From Candidatus Binataceae bacterium (GTDB taxonomy: Bacteria; Desulfobacterota; Binatia; Binatales; Binataceae): DNA of 64,000 nt. The notes under the pieces are model-generated. The model was not told where the DNA came from and did no database searches. It was given only the letters and a program-made list of their open reading frames with translations. The position numbers were made by a program, and so were the translations under genes. Of this stretch, positions 7,407 through 15,300 are shown piece after piece; within the stretch, counting starts at the first letter, position 1; the number at the start of each line of letters is the position of its first letter. Location: positions 1-64,000 of the forward strand of contig DATGHL010000017.1 in the NCBI GenBank assembly GCA_035308025.1. Reading direction: 5' to 3'.

Positions 7407-9176
7407 TTACGCGCTGAAGCTTCTGCAATCTCGCCTCTCCATTTCTCTTTCGATGATCCGCATGAGCTCGGCCGCGTGCCGCTTCGCGGCTTTTGCCCAC
7501 TCGTCCGCCGAGCCGCCGGGGATCGTCGGCGAATAGTTGACGACGATCTGGACGGGCGCCGGGCCCGCGCTACCCGCCATTCCGCTGAGCAGCATCGGCG
7601 CCGCGATCATCGTAGCGAGCGCCGTCCGATGCATCGCCGCGACGATCGGCGACGGCCGGATCGTCTCCGCGATCGTTTCCACCAGCCGGATCCGGTTCAA
7701 GTCGCGCAGCGGCCCGACCTTCGCCGGCGAATGCGGCAAGTAATCCCGCAGCTTGCCGAGCACACCCTCGATCGCGTGGATCGGCCACGTCACTGCGCTC
7801 TCGATCCCCTTGGCAAAGGTCTTGAGTAGATTGACGCCCCACTGAAACGCCTCAGGAATTATTTTTACAAAGAAATTCTTGATCTGCGGCCACCACGCGA
7901 TCACCGCCGCAACCGCTGCGACAACTCCGACCCCGATCGCGATTGCCCAGGCCGCCGCCAAACCGGTCGCGCTGGCAATCACAATGGCGATAGATCCGAA
8001 AACCGTCAGCAACGTACCAATCGCTATGGCCGCCACTCCCGCCACTCCAGCGAAAATCAGTAAATACTTGGTCAAGGTCTGATGGGTGTCAGCGAAACTC
8101 TTTGCCATGTTGACTACGCCAGTCAGCATGTCGATCAGCGTCGAGAGCTTGCCCAAGAGTGCACCCAACGCGTCCTTAAGATTCTGAAAGCTCTGCCAGA
8201 AGATCTGCTTCTTCGAAGCTTCAGTCGCTTCGTTGATGCCTTCCATTCCCGCGACCGCGCCCGGCGCTATCGACGCGACCTTCGCCAGGTTCTCGCGTAG
8301 CATCCCGGTCTCTTCGATCAGCGGTAGCAGCCGCACCCCCGCCGTCGCCCCAAAGACTTTCGATAGATAATCAATCTGCGCGGCGTGTCCCATCGTCGCT
8401 AGCCGCGCGCGCACCTGATCGAGCACATTGACTAATCCGTGCTGCGTATCGATTCCGTATTTCGCCCCGTGCGTCAGCACCTCCGAGAGCGCCATCGCCG
8501 CCCGCCCAGCCCCTTCCGGGCCGAGGATATGCTGCATCTCGGCCATCACGCCGAGCGCTTCCGCCGCGTTACCCTTCGCCATCAGCGTCGCCCCAGCCAG
8601 CCGCCCGAGGGCCGACGGCACCGCGTCCAGATTGGTCACGCCAAAGACCTTAGTTACCGCCGCAAAGGTCCCGGCGATCTGGATCGCTGAATTGCCGCAG
8701 GCTCTCCCCGTTTCAGTGAACAAATTCATTGCCGCGGCGGCATCGATCCCGGTTGCCGCGTGCAGCTTCAGCGCCTGCGTCGCCGCATCAATCGACGCCG
8801 GCAGACTATGAAATACTGGCGCGGCATCTTTCACCCTCGCTAAAAACTCATCCGTCGAGCCCTGATGCATCGACGAGAATTTCTCCGCCGCCTCGCGCGC
8901 CGTGTCGAGCTGGCTGCCCGTCCAGCCGGTCACCGCGCCGAGCTTGGCCAGTACCGATTGCGTCTCGCTGGCCGCCTCGACGATGCTCTCGACGCCGCCG
9001 AGCACGCCCTCGCCGGCGCTCTTCATCTGCTCGCCGATCTGCTCCAGGCCCATGCCGGTCAGCACTTTGGCCGACGCATCGAGCCCTTCGAATTGTTCGC
9101 GGATATGTCCCACGACGCCCGACACCTTGTCGATCGCCTTGATGACGTATCCGAGCTCGAACAGCTTAATCGCCAT
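7407..9176 (-). CDS. Phage tail tape measure protein, second copy (589 aa)
   Basis: Paralogue of the protein at 3780-5708: both begin MAIKLFE(I/L)GY and share IPEAF(H/Q)WGVNLLK and the GGSADEW end. The N-terminal half carries TP901-type segments (SSMHQGSTDEFLARVKDA), the middle is hydrophobic (about 365-430) and the C-terminal third is Ala-rich and helical. In a phage it would measure tail length. No chaperone gene precedes it here, unlike the left copy: only 40 bases separate it from the protease remnant. The reading frame is intact and long, so it has either decayed little or is still under selection. Confidence 0.78.
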   Translation of the reverse strand: MAIKLFELGYVIKAIDKVSGVVGHIREQFEGLDASAKVLTGMGLEQIGEQMKSAGEGVLGGVESIVEAASETQSVLAKLGAVTGWTGSQLDTAREAAEKFSSMHQGSTDEFLARVKDAAPVFHSLPASIDAATQALKLHAATGIDAAAAMNLFTETGRACGNSAIQIAGTFAAVTKVFGVTNLDAVPSALGRLAGATLMAKGNAAEALGVMAEMQHILGPEGAGRAAMALSEVLTHGAKYGIDTQHGLVNVLDQVRARLATMGHAAQIDYLSKVFGATAGVRLLPLIEETGMLRENLAKVASIAPGAVAGMEGINEATEASKKQIFWQSFQNLKDALGALLGKLSTLIDMLTGVVNMAKSFADTHQTLTKYLLIFAGVAGVAAIAIGTLLTVFGSIAIVIASATGLAAAWAIAIGVGVVAAVAAVIAWWPQIKNFFVKIIPEAFQWGVNLLKTFAKGIESAVTWPIHAIEGVLGKLRDYLPHSPAKVGPLRDLNRIRLVETIAETIRPSPIVAAMHRTALATMIAAPMLLSGMAGSAGPAPVQIVVNYSPTIPGGSADEWAKAAKRHAAELMRIIEREMERRDCRSFSA

Positions 9177-9216
9177 CGTTTTACGATTCCTTCATCACGC
9201 TTGCGCGGGCCGCGAT

Positions 9217-9530
9217 CTAATACCCGCCGGCGGAGCGCCGCGCGGCGCCGGCCTTCTTCATGGCCATGCTGATATATGCCTCGGCGTTGACCAAGAATTG
9301 AAGCGATTCCAGATGCTCCGGGTCTTTTAGGAATTTCGCGATCTCGTCGGTCGCCAGCTTGAGCAACTCCGACGGCTCGGTGTTCTGATTCATTTCAAAT
9401 TGAGCATCGGGCAACTCCCGCCTTCCGCACGCCGATAGGCGGATACCGTCACCCGGCGCGGATGACACGTGCATGGCCCGGTAATTCGCCGATCCGGGGT
9501 GATCGGGCAGATGCAAGCGCCCTCGCTCAT
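9217..9530 (-). pseudogene. Remnant of Mu-like protease with large internal deletion
   Basis: The first 25 codons (ATG at 9530, MSEGACICPITPDRRITGPC) match the start of the protease at 2183-3289, and the last 65 codons match its end (DAQFEMNQNTEPSELLKLA). The roughly 275 residues between, including the protease domain, are missing and the two remaining parts are in different frames. The start frame stops after 46 codons at 9390. The start overlaps the upstream stop by ATGA as in the intact copy. This is a clear deletion derivative relative to the left element. Confidence 0.7.
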
Positions 9531-10117
9531 TTCTTTTGTCCTTCTGCGACACTCTGGAGCGTGCGTTCAAGTCTGAGAAACTCGACCGACAACTCCATCA
9601 TCGCTTTGTTTCGGCGCATAGAGTCGCGCAAGATGATCGTTGCCTCGCGGCATTTTCTCGTTGCCTCGGCCAGAACTTCCGGCGATTCAATGGGTAGCGC
9701 GCGGATGCGCTCCAGAGTCAACGCCGAGGCTTCAAGTGGTCGCTTAAAATCCCCGAAGGCTGCGATCAACGAATCGAGTGCCGCTCGAAAATCCGCCGCC
9801 GGCTTATTTGCCGGAATCCCGATTTCCTTCATCGCGATTTCTCCATCAGCCGCCGCTCGAATCGCCCGAAGCGTATCGCCGAGCCGCCGCAGCGCTTCAC
9901 TCTCCTGAATCAGCTTGAGCCGCATCTCGCCGGCGAGCGTGCCGAGCTCACCGGCGACCGTCTTTTGGAGATCGGCCGGGAGCCGCATCGCCGCGATTCG
10001 CTCGATCGAGCCGAGGATCGCTTCGGCCGGCGTAATCACCGTCTCGCGGATCGCCGCCGCTGTTCGCTCCGCCGCGCCCGTCAATGTTTTCGATTCTGAT
10101 TGTTGAGTGTAGGCCAT
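9527..10117 (-). CDS. Conserved hypothetical protein of the Mu-like elements (196 aa)
   Basis: No family recognised. Almost wholly helical, with heptad-like regions (LIQESEALRRLGDTLRAIR) and no Cys or membrane helix, so probably an oligomeric cytoplasmic or structural protein. Its last third is shared with the truncated ORF at 1959-2186. In both elements it sits directly before the protease and overlaps its start by ATGA, so it belongs to the conserved core of this element type. The place corresponds to the region before Mu's morphogenesis genes, but sequence gives no function. Confidence 0.6.
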   Translation of the reverse strand: MAYTQQSESKTLTGAAERTAAAIRETVITPAEAILGSIERIAAMRLPADLQKTVAGELGTLAGEMRLKLIQESEALRRLGDTLRAIRAAADGEIAMKEIGIPANKPAADFRAALDSLIAAFGDFKRPLEASALTLERIRALPIESPEVLAEATRKCREATIILRDSMRRNKAMMELSVEFLRLERTLQSVAEGQKK

Positions 10118-10121
10118 ATAC

Positions 10122-10259
10122 TCAGTTCAAATTTATTTCGCGAAACCCATGTCCGTCCGACAAGCCCCCCAGGTAGGAGATCGCGTGTCGTTTAAGGCTC
10201 GCGCCGCAATAGCCACAAATCAGGCGCGAACCTGTTTCTCGTTCTTGCAGTTCCTCCAT
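10122..10259 (-). CDS. Possible small protein with a CxxC pair (45 aa)
   Basis: Short frame starting ATG 10259 and reading MEELQERETGSRLICGYCGA before a basic stretch. A single CxxC near the middle recalls small zinc-finger proteins of Mu-like phages such as Com, but the second metal pair is not present, so this is only a suggestion. It overlaps another short frame (10192-10371); probably only one of the two is real. Confidence 0.3.
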   Translation of the reverse strand: MEELQERETGSRLICGYCGASLKRHAISYLGGLSDGHGFREINLN

Positions 10260-10371
10260 TATGAAATCGACGAAATCTGGATTTAGTCTCGTTTTCCATA
10301 CGCGCCTGGTATGCCGCGAACGCCTCGGCCAGCTCGTCGTCCGCTGCCCGGCTATTTCGTGGAAGAGTCAT
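10192..10371 (-). CDS. Possible small protein (59 aa)
   Basis: Starts at ATG 10371 inside the end of the preceding gene, suggesting translational coupling. The first 30 residues (RAADDELAEAFAAYQARME) look like a real acidic helix; the last part is basic and less protein-like, so the true gene could shift frame into the 45-codon frame at 10122-10259. No family recognised. Confidence 0.35.
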   Translation of the reverse strand: MTLPRNSRAADDELAEAFAAYQARMENETKSRFRRFHNGGTARTRNRFAPDLWLLRREP

Positions 10372-10650
10372 GCTCGGCCCGGCTTTCGACGGAGCGCAAA
10401 TGATCCATCATCAACCGCAGCTCCGCTTCGACCGGCGCCAGGTTGACCGCCCCGAGCTGACGATCACTTCGGCGCTATCGTCGAAAAGCTTCATCTGCTG
10501 GCGCGTCTGGTTGCTCATGGACGCCAGATCGAGCGCCGCGAGGCGCTCACCGATGCGATCGACCATCGGTCTCATCCGATCGATCGCGTCGAGCATCGTG
10601 GCGAACCGCTTCGTTATTTCCGTCTGCTGCGTCTTCCAGTCCTGCATCAT
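10352..10650 (-). CDS. Helical hypothetical protein, probably frameshifted (~99 aa)
   Basis: Starts at ATG 10650 with a GAGGGAG site upstream (AAGAGGGAGTTCGAG). The first frame stops at 10411 after 79 codons, ending in an unlikely basic run. A -1 shift in a run of four G (complement of 10450-10453) continues with APVEAELRLMMDHLRSVESR and stops at 10352. The combined protein is helical throughout (RMRPMVDRIGERLAALDLA) and its end then overlaps the next small ORF in the usual way for this cluster. Either a recent one-base indel or a recoding site. Unknown function. Confidence 0.4.
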
Positions 10651-10663
10651 CTCGAACTCCCTC

Positions 10664-10777
10664 TTATGACATCCGTGCCGCGCGCCGCTGTTCTCGCCGC
10701 TCGCGTTTGCGCTCGGCCCTCTCGCGCCGAGCGGTTTCTTTTTGTTTTTTCAAAAGCGTCTCGGTGCGTCGCTTCAC
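10664..10777 (-). CDS. Small, very basic protein (37 aa)
   Basis: A GTG start at 10777, seven bases after the gp16 stop and with a GAGGG site, opens a frame of 37 codons that is almost entirely Lys/Arg/Glu (KKQKETARRERAERKRE). It fills the gap between gp16 and the next gene exactly. Composition suggests a charged helix, perhaps nucleic-acid binding. Too small for family assignment. Confidence 0.45.
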   Translation of the reverse strand: MKRRTETLLKKQKETARRERAERKRERREQRRAARMS

Positions 10778-10784
10778 GTCACCC

Positions 10785-11294
10785 TCAGATGAAAAAGCCG
10801 GCGAGCTCAGCCGCCGCCAGCCGCTCAGCCCGACTCAGCCGCGCGCCAGCCACACTCCACCGCCGGCGTTGTTTGAGCGCTTCGATGACCGCGTTCGCTT
10901 CCTGCGGTCCCAGCCAGGCCAGCGAATCCACTTTTGCGACTCGCTTGACTAATCGCCGCAGCCCCTTTTCACTCGGATCGCGCAACGCTCCGAGCGCCGC
11001 CAGGTCAGCCCATAGGCAACGGATCAGCTTCGCTTGCGGTTCGCGATCATCGAACTCGTCGAGTGATTTGGTGTAAGAAGCGCCTTCTCGAAACCCGAGT
11101 CGCTTGAACTCGTCGAGCAGCGCGCGGCGTTCGCGCTCGTCGAGCTCGGCGGCCGAAGTCTTGCCGTCGCAGACCCGCGCGATGATTCCGCGATAGGTCG
11201 TGTCGTCCAGCCCGAGCCGCTTTTTGCCAACGTGTATCTTCCCCAACTCGGCGCGCCGCATGGTTTCGACTGCAGATTTTCGTGCGCCGTTCAT
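10785..11294 (-). CDS. GemA/gp16-like Mu regulatory protein (169 aa)
   Basis: Intact member of the Mu gp16 (DUF1018, GemA) family: N-terminal KIHVGKKRLGLDDTTYRGII, central region with FDDREPQAKLIRCLW, and KVDSLAWLGPQEANAVIEAL near the end. In Mu the GemA protein is an early product that changes host DNA supercoiling or transcription. Its ATG overlaps the stop of the preceding HTH gene (ATGA), part of a chain of coupled starts running from ner through gp16. A close paralogue lacking its start lies at 2-574. Family assignment is firm; role is by analogy. Confidence 0.75.
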   Translation of the reverse strand: MNGARKSAVETMRRAELGKIHVGKKRLGLDDTTYRGIIARVCDGKTSAAELDERERRALLDEFKRLGFREGASYTKSLDEFDDREPQAKLIRCLWADLAALGALRDPSEKGLRRLVKRVAKVDSLAWLGPQEANAVIEALKQRRRWSVAGARLSRAERLAAAELAGFFI

Positions 11295-11494
11295 TGAGCT
11301 CCATCACCGCGTCGATGCGCCGCAATCCACGCCCGCACATCTTCGGTTCGATAGCGGATGAGCTTCGAGCCGAGCTCGATGTACACCGGCCCTCGGTCTT
11401 GCCGACGCTAAACTCTCAGCGTCGCAGGCTCAACCCCCAGGATGCGCGCGACCTCTACGTCTTCTAGTAGTTTTTCGACCGTCTCACTCATCAT
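11291..11494 (-). pseudogene. AlpA/HTH_17-type DNA-binding protein with in-frame amber stop
   Basis: From ATG 11494 the frame reads EDVEVARILGVEPATLRV, then TAG at 11408-11410, then RRQDRGPVYIELGSKLIRYR and EDVRAWIAAHRR to a TGA at 11291. That is a complete small excisionase/AlpA-like winged-helix protein, in which the position held by Trp in relatives (TLRVWR) is now TAG, one base from TGG. The start overlaps the upstream stop and its stop overlaps the gp16 start, both as ATGA, so the gene was part of the coupled early operon. Amber suppression cannot be excluded. Confidence 0.6.
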
Positions 11495-11976
11495 GAGTCC
11501 GCCCGCCACACCACATAACCGCTTCCATCGCGCCGCCGTACGGAGGCTCCGCCGATTATCAGCCAGACAATTTCGTCGCCGGGCTCCAGCGCCGCTGAGA
11601 CTTTCTCGACGAATGCCTCAACCGGCCAGCCCTGATGTTGGTAAGCTTGTTTCGCGACCGACTCGATATGCTGCCGCAACTCTTGGGGTGTCCGCGTCAA
11701 AGTTGCGTGGCAGCGGGTGCAAATGCCCGTCGGCTTGGCTTCGGCTTCGGCGAGCCGCCGATTGGCGACATCAACGAACGCCCCGGCCGCGATCACCACC
11801 GCCGCCAGATCATAAATCGCCGCGTCTATCCGTTGGGTCAGCGCTTCGCGGTCGAACACTGATAAACGCTTACTGCCGGATAATGCTGTTTCGAGCTGAC
11901 GGAGCGCCGCGATCCCATCGCGCACGGTCACCTCTCGGCGAACTTGCATTTCCCTATCGTCTAGTTTGGCGGACAT
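11491..11976 (-). CDS. Hypothetical early protein of the Mu-like element (~161 aa)
   Basis: I prefer ATG 11976 with a GAGAGA site over the GTG at 12006, which overlaps the MuB end; either is possible. The N-terminal half is helical (DGIAALRQLETALSGSKRL, then a region rich in Ala/Val), one CTRCHATL motif sits near the middle and the end reads EIVWLIIGGASVRRRDGSGY. No known family. It lies in the early operon between MuB and the HTH gene, where Mu carries small accessory genes such as kil and gam, but I see no similarity to those. Confidence 0.5.
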   Translation of the reverse strand: MSAKLDDREMQVRREVTVRDGIAALRQLETALSGSKRLSVFDREALTQRIDAAIYDLAAVVIAAGAFVDVANRRLAEAEAKPTGICTRCHATLTRTPQELRQHIESVAKQAYQHQGWPVEAFVEKVSAALEPGDEIVWLIIGGASVRRRDGSGYVVWRADS

Positions 11977-12002
11977 GATATTTCTCTCTGGCACCATTAG
12001 CC

Positions 12003-12829
12003 TCACCCGACTGCCGATCTGATTGGCCGTTGCGTCAATGCTGAAATCGAGATTTGAACGGTCTCGGGTTTGGCGTCCTTGCCTCTTCGGACCGGTAGCG
12101 CCGCGCGATCGACGAAACCCAGATCTGCGGCGTCGGCAAGACTTAGCGCATCAATCTTTGCGTCAAGCGCGCGCCGCTCAAGCTCTGCATATACGCCGAG
12201 TAACAGGCGGATTGTGCCCTTGCTTCTTGTGAGGCAGTGTTCGACGAGTGGTCGGTCAAAAGTCACACCCTCGACCAGATCGAGCGCCAGTAACATCGCG
12301 TCCGCCAATGATGCTTTTTGGAACTCGACGCCGCCGCCGACACGCGAGCTGATAGCCTCGAGGAAGCCGGTCGCGCCTTCGAGCAGCCGTGCCAGGCTGC
12401 CGATCGATATGAAGACGATCCCACGCTCGCCTCATCCGCCAGATCGCGCAGCGTATGCAACAAACTGAAGTTCCGCCCGCGCGCAAGATAGTCACTCTCA
12501 TCAATCAAGAGGTAAAGATCGGGCTGGGTTTTCAGTTCTGCTAGGAGCGTTCTATATAGATACTCGGTCGAGGACCATTCGGTGCCCCAACCCGGGTTGA
12601 TCGCGCTCAAAATATCTCTAAGCATCATGCCGCGACTGGACCGCCAAGCCTCACGCGCTCTGACCCATACGACGCGGCCATACTTATTCCGAATCGCTTC
12701 GATGAGAGAGGTTTTCCCCAAGCCAGCGGCGCCATAGATGACACCTAGTGGCTGAGAGCGTGTTAGCCGGGCAGGCACTGTAAGACCCGCGACTATGTTT
12801 TGCGTGGACGATGTAATTCCCGTTTTCAC
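12003..12829 (-). pseudogene. MuB-like ATPase with a frameshift
   Basis: MuB is the AAA+ ATPase that binds target DNA, stimulates MuA and gives target immunity. The first part (GTG 12829, overlapping the MuA stop as GTGA) has Walker A GAAGLGKT at 33-40 and Walker B LYLLIDE near 105-111. At about 12421 the frame changes: the expected continuation (VFISIGSLARLLEGATGFL) and the C-terminal part ending SISALTQRPIRSAV lie in another frame down to 12003, so one base is missing near GTGGGATCG. Joined, the protein would be about 275 residues against 312 in Mu. As written the first frame ends at 12263 with a nonsense tail. Confidence 0.7.
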
Positions 12830-14439
12830 GCTACTAGTCCCAAGCTTTTGCGCACTTCAAACTCGCGGCTGGTTTCATATCCCCCAACCCACAAAGCGTC
12901 AGATCTGCTTAGCTCGCCGCTCGGCATGGCCTTGAGCTGCAGGTAGCGTTCAAAATCCAGCTCCGCCGGGCTTTGGGCAGGCCAATCGGATGAGTCGTCA
13001 ACCGATGGCATCCGCGCCTCAATCTGCGGCCGAAGCTTGATGACGTTGTTTGTCTGCGCTGCGGCGCCGGCTTGAATCGCTTCGCTGGCCGCCGTCAACG
13101 CTGGTGTCTGATAGGAAAACCGTTCATGTTCGGGCACGGCGCTCGGTGCGTTTTTCGCGGCGTGTTCCAGCACCTCGTCCGCGAGGCTCGCGGGATTGAT
13201 CCGCTTTACGAGGCGTCGCGTTTCCGCGCGCCGCTCGCTCATGAAGCGGTTTTGAAACTGCCGCGCCGCGATCGCGAGCGTGTCACGATCCAGTCCCGCG
13301 CGTTCAGGGTTGACGGCGACGCAGAGCTTCTCGCGTCCGCGCCGAGTTTCGCGAAACACATACACTAGCCCCATGTTCCCGGATGGATGCGGAAAGACCC
13401 TTACCTGCTCGCCGCAGTGCGCGCTCAGCTCTTCCGCGATGAAATCGACGCCCTCAACGTGGACCTTGCCCGCGACGACTTTGCGCAGCACCGAGCCTTG
13501 ACTGAGCAGTCCCAGCGCGGCGCGGTCATCAATAAAACGCACCCCGCCGCGCCATGCCGCCGCTACCTCATTCGGTGAACAGCCGGCGAGTCCGGCGTGA
13601 ACTCGGGCGCCGTAAACATTCGCCGCCCAAGTATCAATCTTCGTTTGCAGCTCTTCGACCGTCAGCTCTGCTTCAAACAGTTCCGCGCGGTTCTTCCCGA
13701 AACGTGCCGCAAAAGATTTTCTCGCACGCCGCGCTTGTTGCTCCGCAACGCTATGGCCAGTAAAGCCCGGCAGCATCGGAAAAAACTCGTGCGACAGCGT
13801 TCGATTCATCCGCTCGACGTGAGATTTCAACTCCGGCCGGAAGGGTGGGCGCGGCGTGTAGGTAATCCCCAGATCTGCGAGCAGCCGCTGCAAGTGCTCG
13901 CTCACAAATCCGGCGCCGTTGTCCCCGACAATCTCCTCGGGGACGCCCCACGCCGTGATCGCCTTGCAGATAAGCCGCGCCGCTGCACTCGCGCTTTCCG
14001 ACGGCGCAACCAGAAACATCGCGCGCCGGGAGTACACATCGATGACCGCGAGAATCGCGTAACGGCGGCCGTCGCTGAGCATGATATCGCCGCGCGTGCC
14101 GTCGATTTGCCACTGCTGGTTCAGCCGGACTATATGCACGTCCGCCCGCGCAACCTTCGTTCGATGTTTCGACTTGAATCGCCCCGGATCGTTCAACGCT
14201 TCTTCCAGCGCCGGGTTCTCGGTGCGCCAACGTCGGACGTAATCCTTGATCGCGGTCAGGGAAGGGAGTTGAGCGTCGGGGCATCGCACGATCATCGCTT
14301 CGCGGATCCTCGGCGCTGTAAGCGAGCGGCCGAACTTGGCAAGCATCGCCTGCGTCAACTCGCGCAGCTCGGCCTTAGATTTCGATGATCCCGCTCTCCG
14401 CGCGATTTCCGTGTTTCGGCGCGAGCGCGCCGATCCCAT
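12826..14439 (-). CDS. MuA-type DDE transposase, catalytic part (537 aa)
   Basis: Residues about 100-225 form the retroviral-integrase core with the acidic triad visible: D113 (WQIDGTRGD), D173 (IVGDNGAGF) and E209 (ELKSHVERMNRT), a DD(35)E spacing. The region 320-370 matches the Mu transposase beta-barrel and the C-terminus is the helical part that contacts MuB. It would carry out strand transfer for replicative transposition. The N-terminal end-binding domain is in a separate overlapping ORF (14375-14977) in another frame, whereas Mu has one 663-residue protein; the split could be natural or due to a +1 frameshift near 14390. The core itself is intact. Confidence 0.8.
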   Translation of the reverse strand: MGSARSRRNTEIARRAGSSKSKAELRELTQAMLAKFGRSLTAPRIREAMIVRCPDAQLPSLTAIKDYVRRWRTENPALEEALNDPGRFKSKHRTKVARADVHIVRLNQQWQIDGTRGDIMLSDGRRYAILAVIDVYSRRAMFLVAPSESASAAARLICKAITAWGVPEEIVGDNGAGFVSEHLQRLLADLGITYTPRPPFRPELKSHVERMNRTLSHEFFPMLPGFTGHSVAEQQARRARKSFAARFGKNRAELFEAELTVEELQTKIDTWAANVYGARVHAGLAGCSPNEVAAAWRGGVRFIDDRAALGLLSQGSVLRKVVAGKVHVEGVDFIAEELSAHCGEQVRVFPHPSGNMGLVYVFRETRRGREKLCVAVNPERAGLDRDTLAIAARQFQNRFMSERRAETRRLVKRINPASLADEVLEHAAKNAPSAVPEHERFSYQTPALTAASEAIQAGAAAQTNNVIKLRPQIEARMPSVDDSSDWPAQSPAELDFERYLQLKAMPSGELSRSDALWVGGYETSREFEVRKSLGLVA

Positions 14440-14977
14440 TGCGCGCCAACTTCGCCCATCTGATTAGCGTCGGCGCGCTGACTTTGACGATCCCTGCCGG
14501 CAGCTCGATCTCGCCCGACCGGCACAGTTCGGCGAATTTCTCGGACGCGATCGATGGTGACAGCCCAGAGTGACGCTCAAATTCCCGCAGCCGCTCTAGC
14601 ACACAGGCCCGCGCAGTGACTACTTGGCCCGCCTTGTTTGACAATTCGATCAAAGATTTGACGGCCGCGGCGCCGGTCCGAACGGAAATCGGCGGCTTTG
14701 CACCGCCGCGCTCGCGCTCGTCGGCTTGCTGCGACGGGCGCTCGCCTTCTGAACTCAGACCGGCCGCCGCAGCCGAACTGAATAATTTTTCGCTCGCTTG
14801 TCGCTTTGCTCGATAGCGCGCTTTTGAGAAGGCGCGCAAAATCTCGGATGTATAATGAAGTTGGTAAGCCTTTCCTGATTTTCGTTTCGGGACACCAGCT
14901 TCGCTGGCGACTCGGTGAAAATGGTCTGTGGACCATCCTGCCGCATTTGCGAGCAGTTCTGCCGGCAGCTCGATCAT
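14375..14977 (-). CDS. MuA N-terminal DNA-binding part (200 aa)
   Basis: Start chosen at ATG 14977, which overlaps the ner stop (ATGA). Residues about 15-60 resemble the Mu-type winged helix that binds the internal enhancer (STDHFHRVASEAGVPKRKSG, then KAYQLHY). Residues 100-190 resemble the two helical end-binding subdomains, finishing with TLIRWAKLARNGIGALAPKH, the usual lead into the catalytic core. The catalytic ORF at 12826-14439 overlaps by 65 bases in the +1 frame. Separate HTH and catalytic polypeptides, or one gene broken by an indel, are both possible; the sequence cannot decide. Confidence 0.6.
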   Translation of the reverse strand: MIELPAELLANAAGWSTDHFHRVASEAGVPKRKSGKAYQLHYTSEILRAFSKARYRAKRQASEKLFSSAAAAGLSSEGERPSQQADERERGGAKPPISVRTGAAAVKSLIELSNKAGQVVTARACVLERLREFERHSGLSPSIASEKFAELCRSGEIELPAGIVKVSAPTLIRWAKLARNGIGALAPKHGNRAESGIIEI

Positions 14978-15255
14978 CCTTGATTCTCTCGCCGCGCTTT
15001 CAGTGCCCTTCTGCGATAGCGAGAAGGCCAAATATCCGCCGGCTTCATTCCAAGCGCGGCTGCAATGAGCCGCTCGGCTTTCAAATACGGATGATCGAGG
15101 GCTTCGCGAAGGGAATCTCGTCTGTACCCGTTTTGAAAACTGAGAGCCCGCAGCGATAATCCCCTGCGGTGCAATTCGGCGATCACATATTCGCGCGGCC
15201 AGTCAGCGCCGGTTGACACTACGCTGACGGCCACCGATGATGCGCGTAGACTCAT
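14974..15255 (-). CDS. ner: Ner/Nlp-family DNA-binding protein (93 aa)
   Basis: Residues 19-85 are a classic Ner/Nlp helix-turn-helix: DWPREYVIAELHRRGLSLRA, later ERLIAAALGMKPADIWPSRY. In Mu, Ner shuts down early and repressor transcription after induction by binding between the two divergent promoters. It is divergent from the CI-like repressor, with the start regions almost touching, and heads the coupled early operon ner-A-B. Length fits the family (Mu Ner is 75 residues) with a short N-terminal extension. Confidence 0.75.
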   Translation of the reverse strand: MSLRASSVAVSVVSTGADWPREYVIAELHRRGLSLRALSFQNGYRRDSLREALDHPYLKAERLIAAALGMKPADIWPSRYRRRALKARRENQG

Positions 15256-15300
15256 TTGGGCATATATGCCTTATTTCAATTGTCGTGTCAACTACAATCA
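15256..15300. promoter_or_regulatory. Divergent early/repressor control region with operator-like palindromes
   Basis: Between ner (minus) and the repressor (plus) lies GGCATATATGCC at 15259-15270, a perfect 12-bp palindrome, and ATTGT...ACAAT arms at about 15279-15298. These are good candidates for Ner or repressor operators; promoters were not assigned with confidence. Confidence 0.45.
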
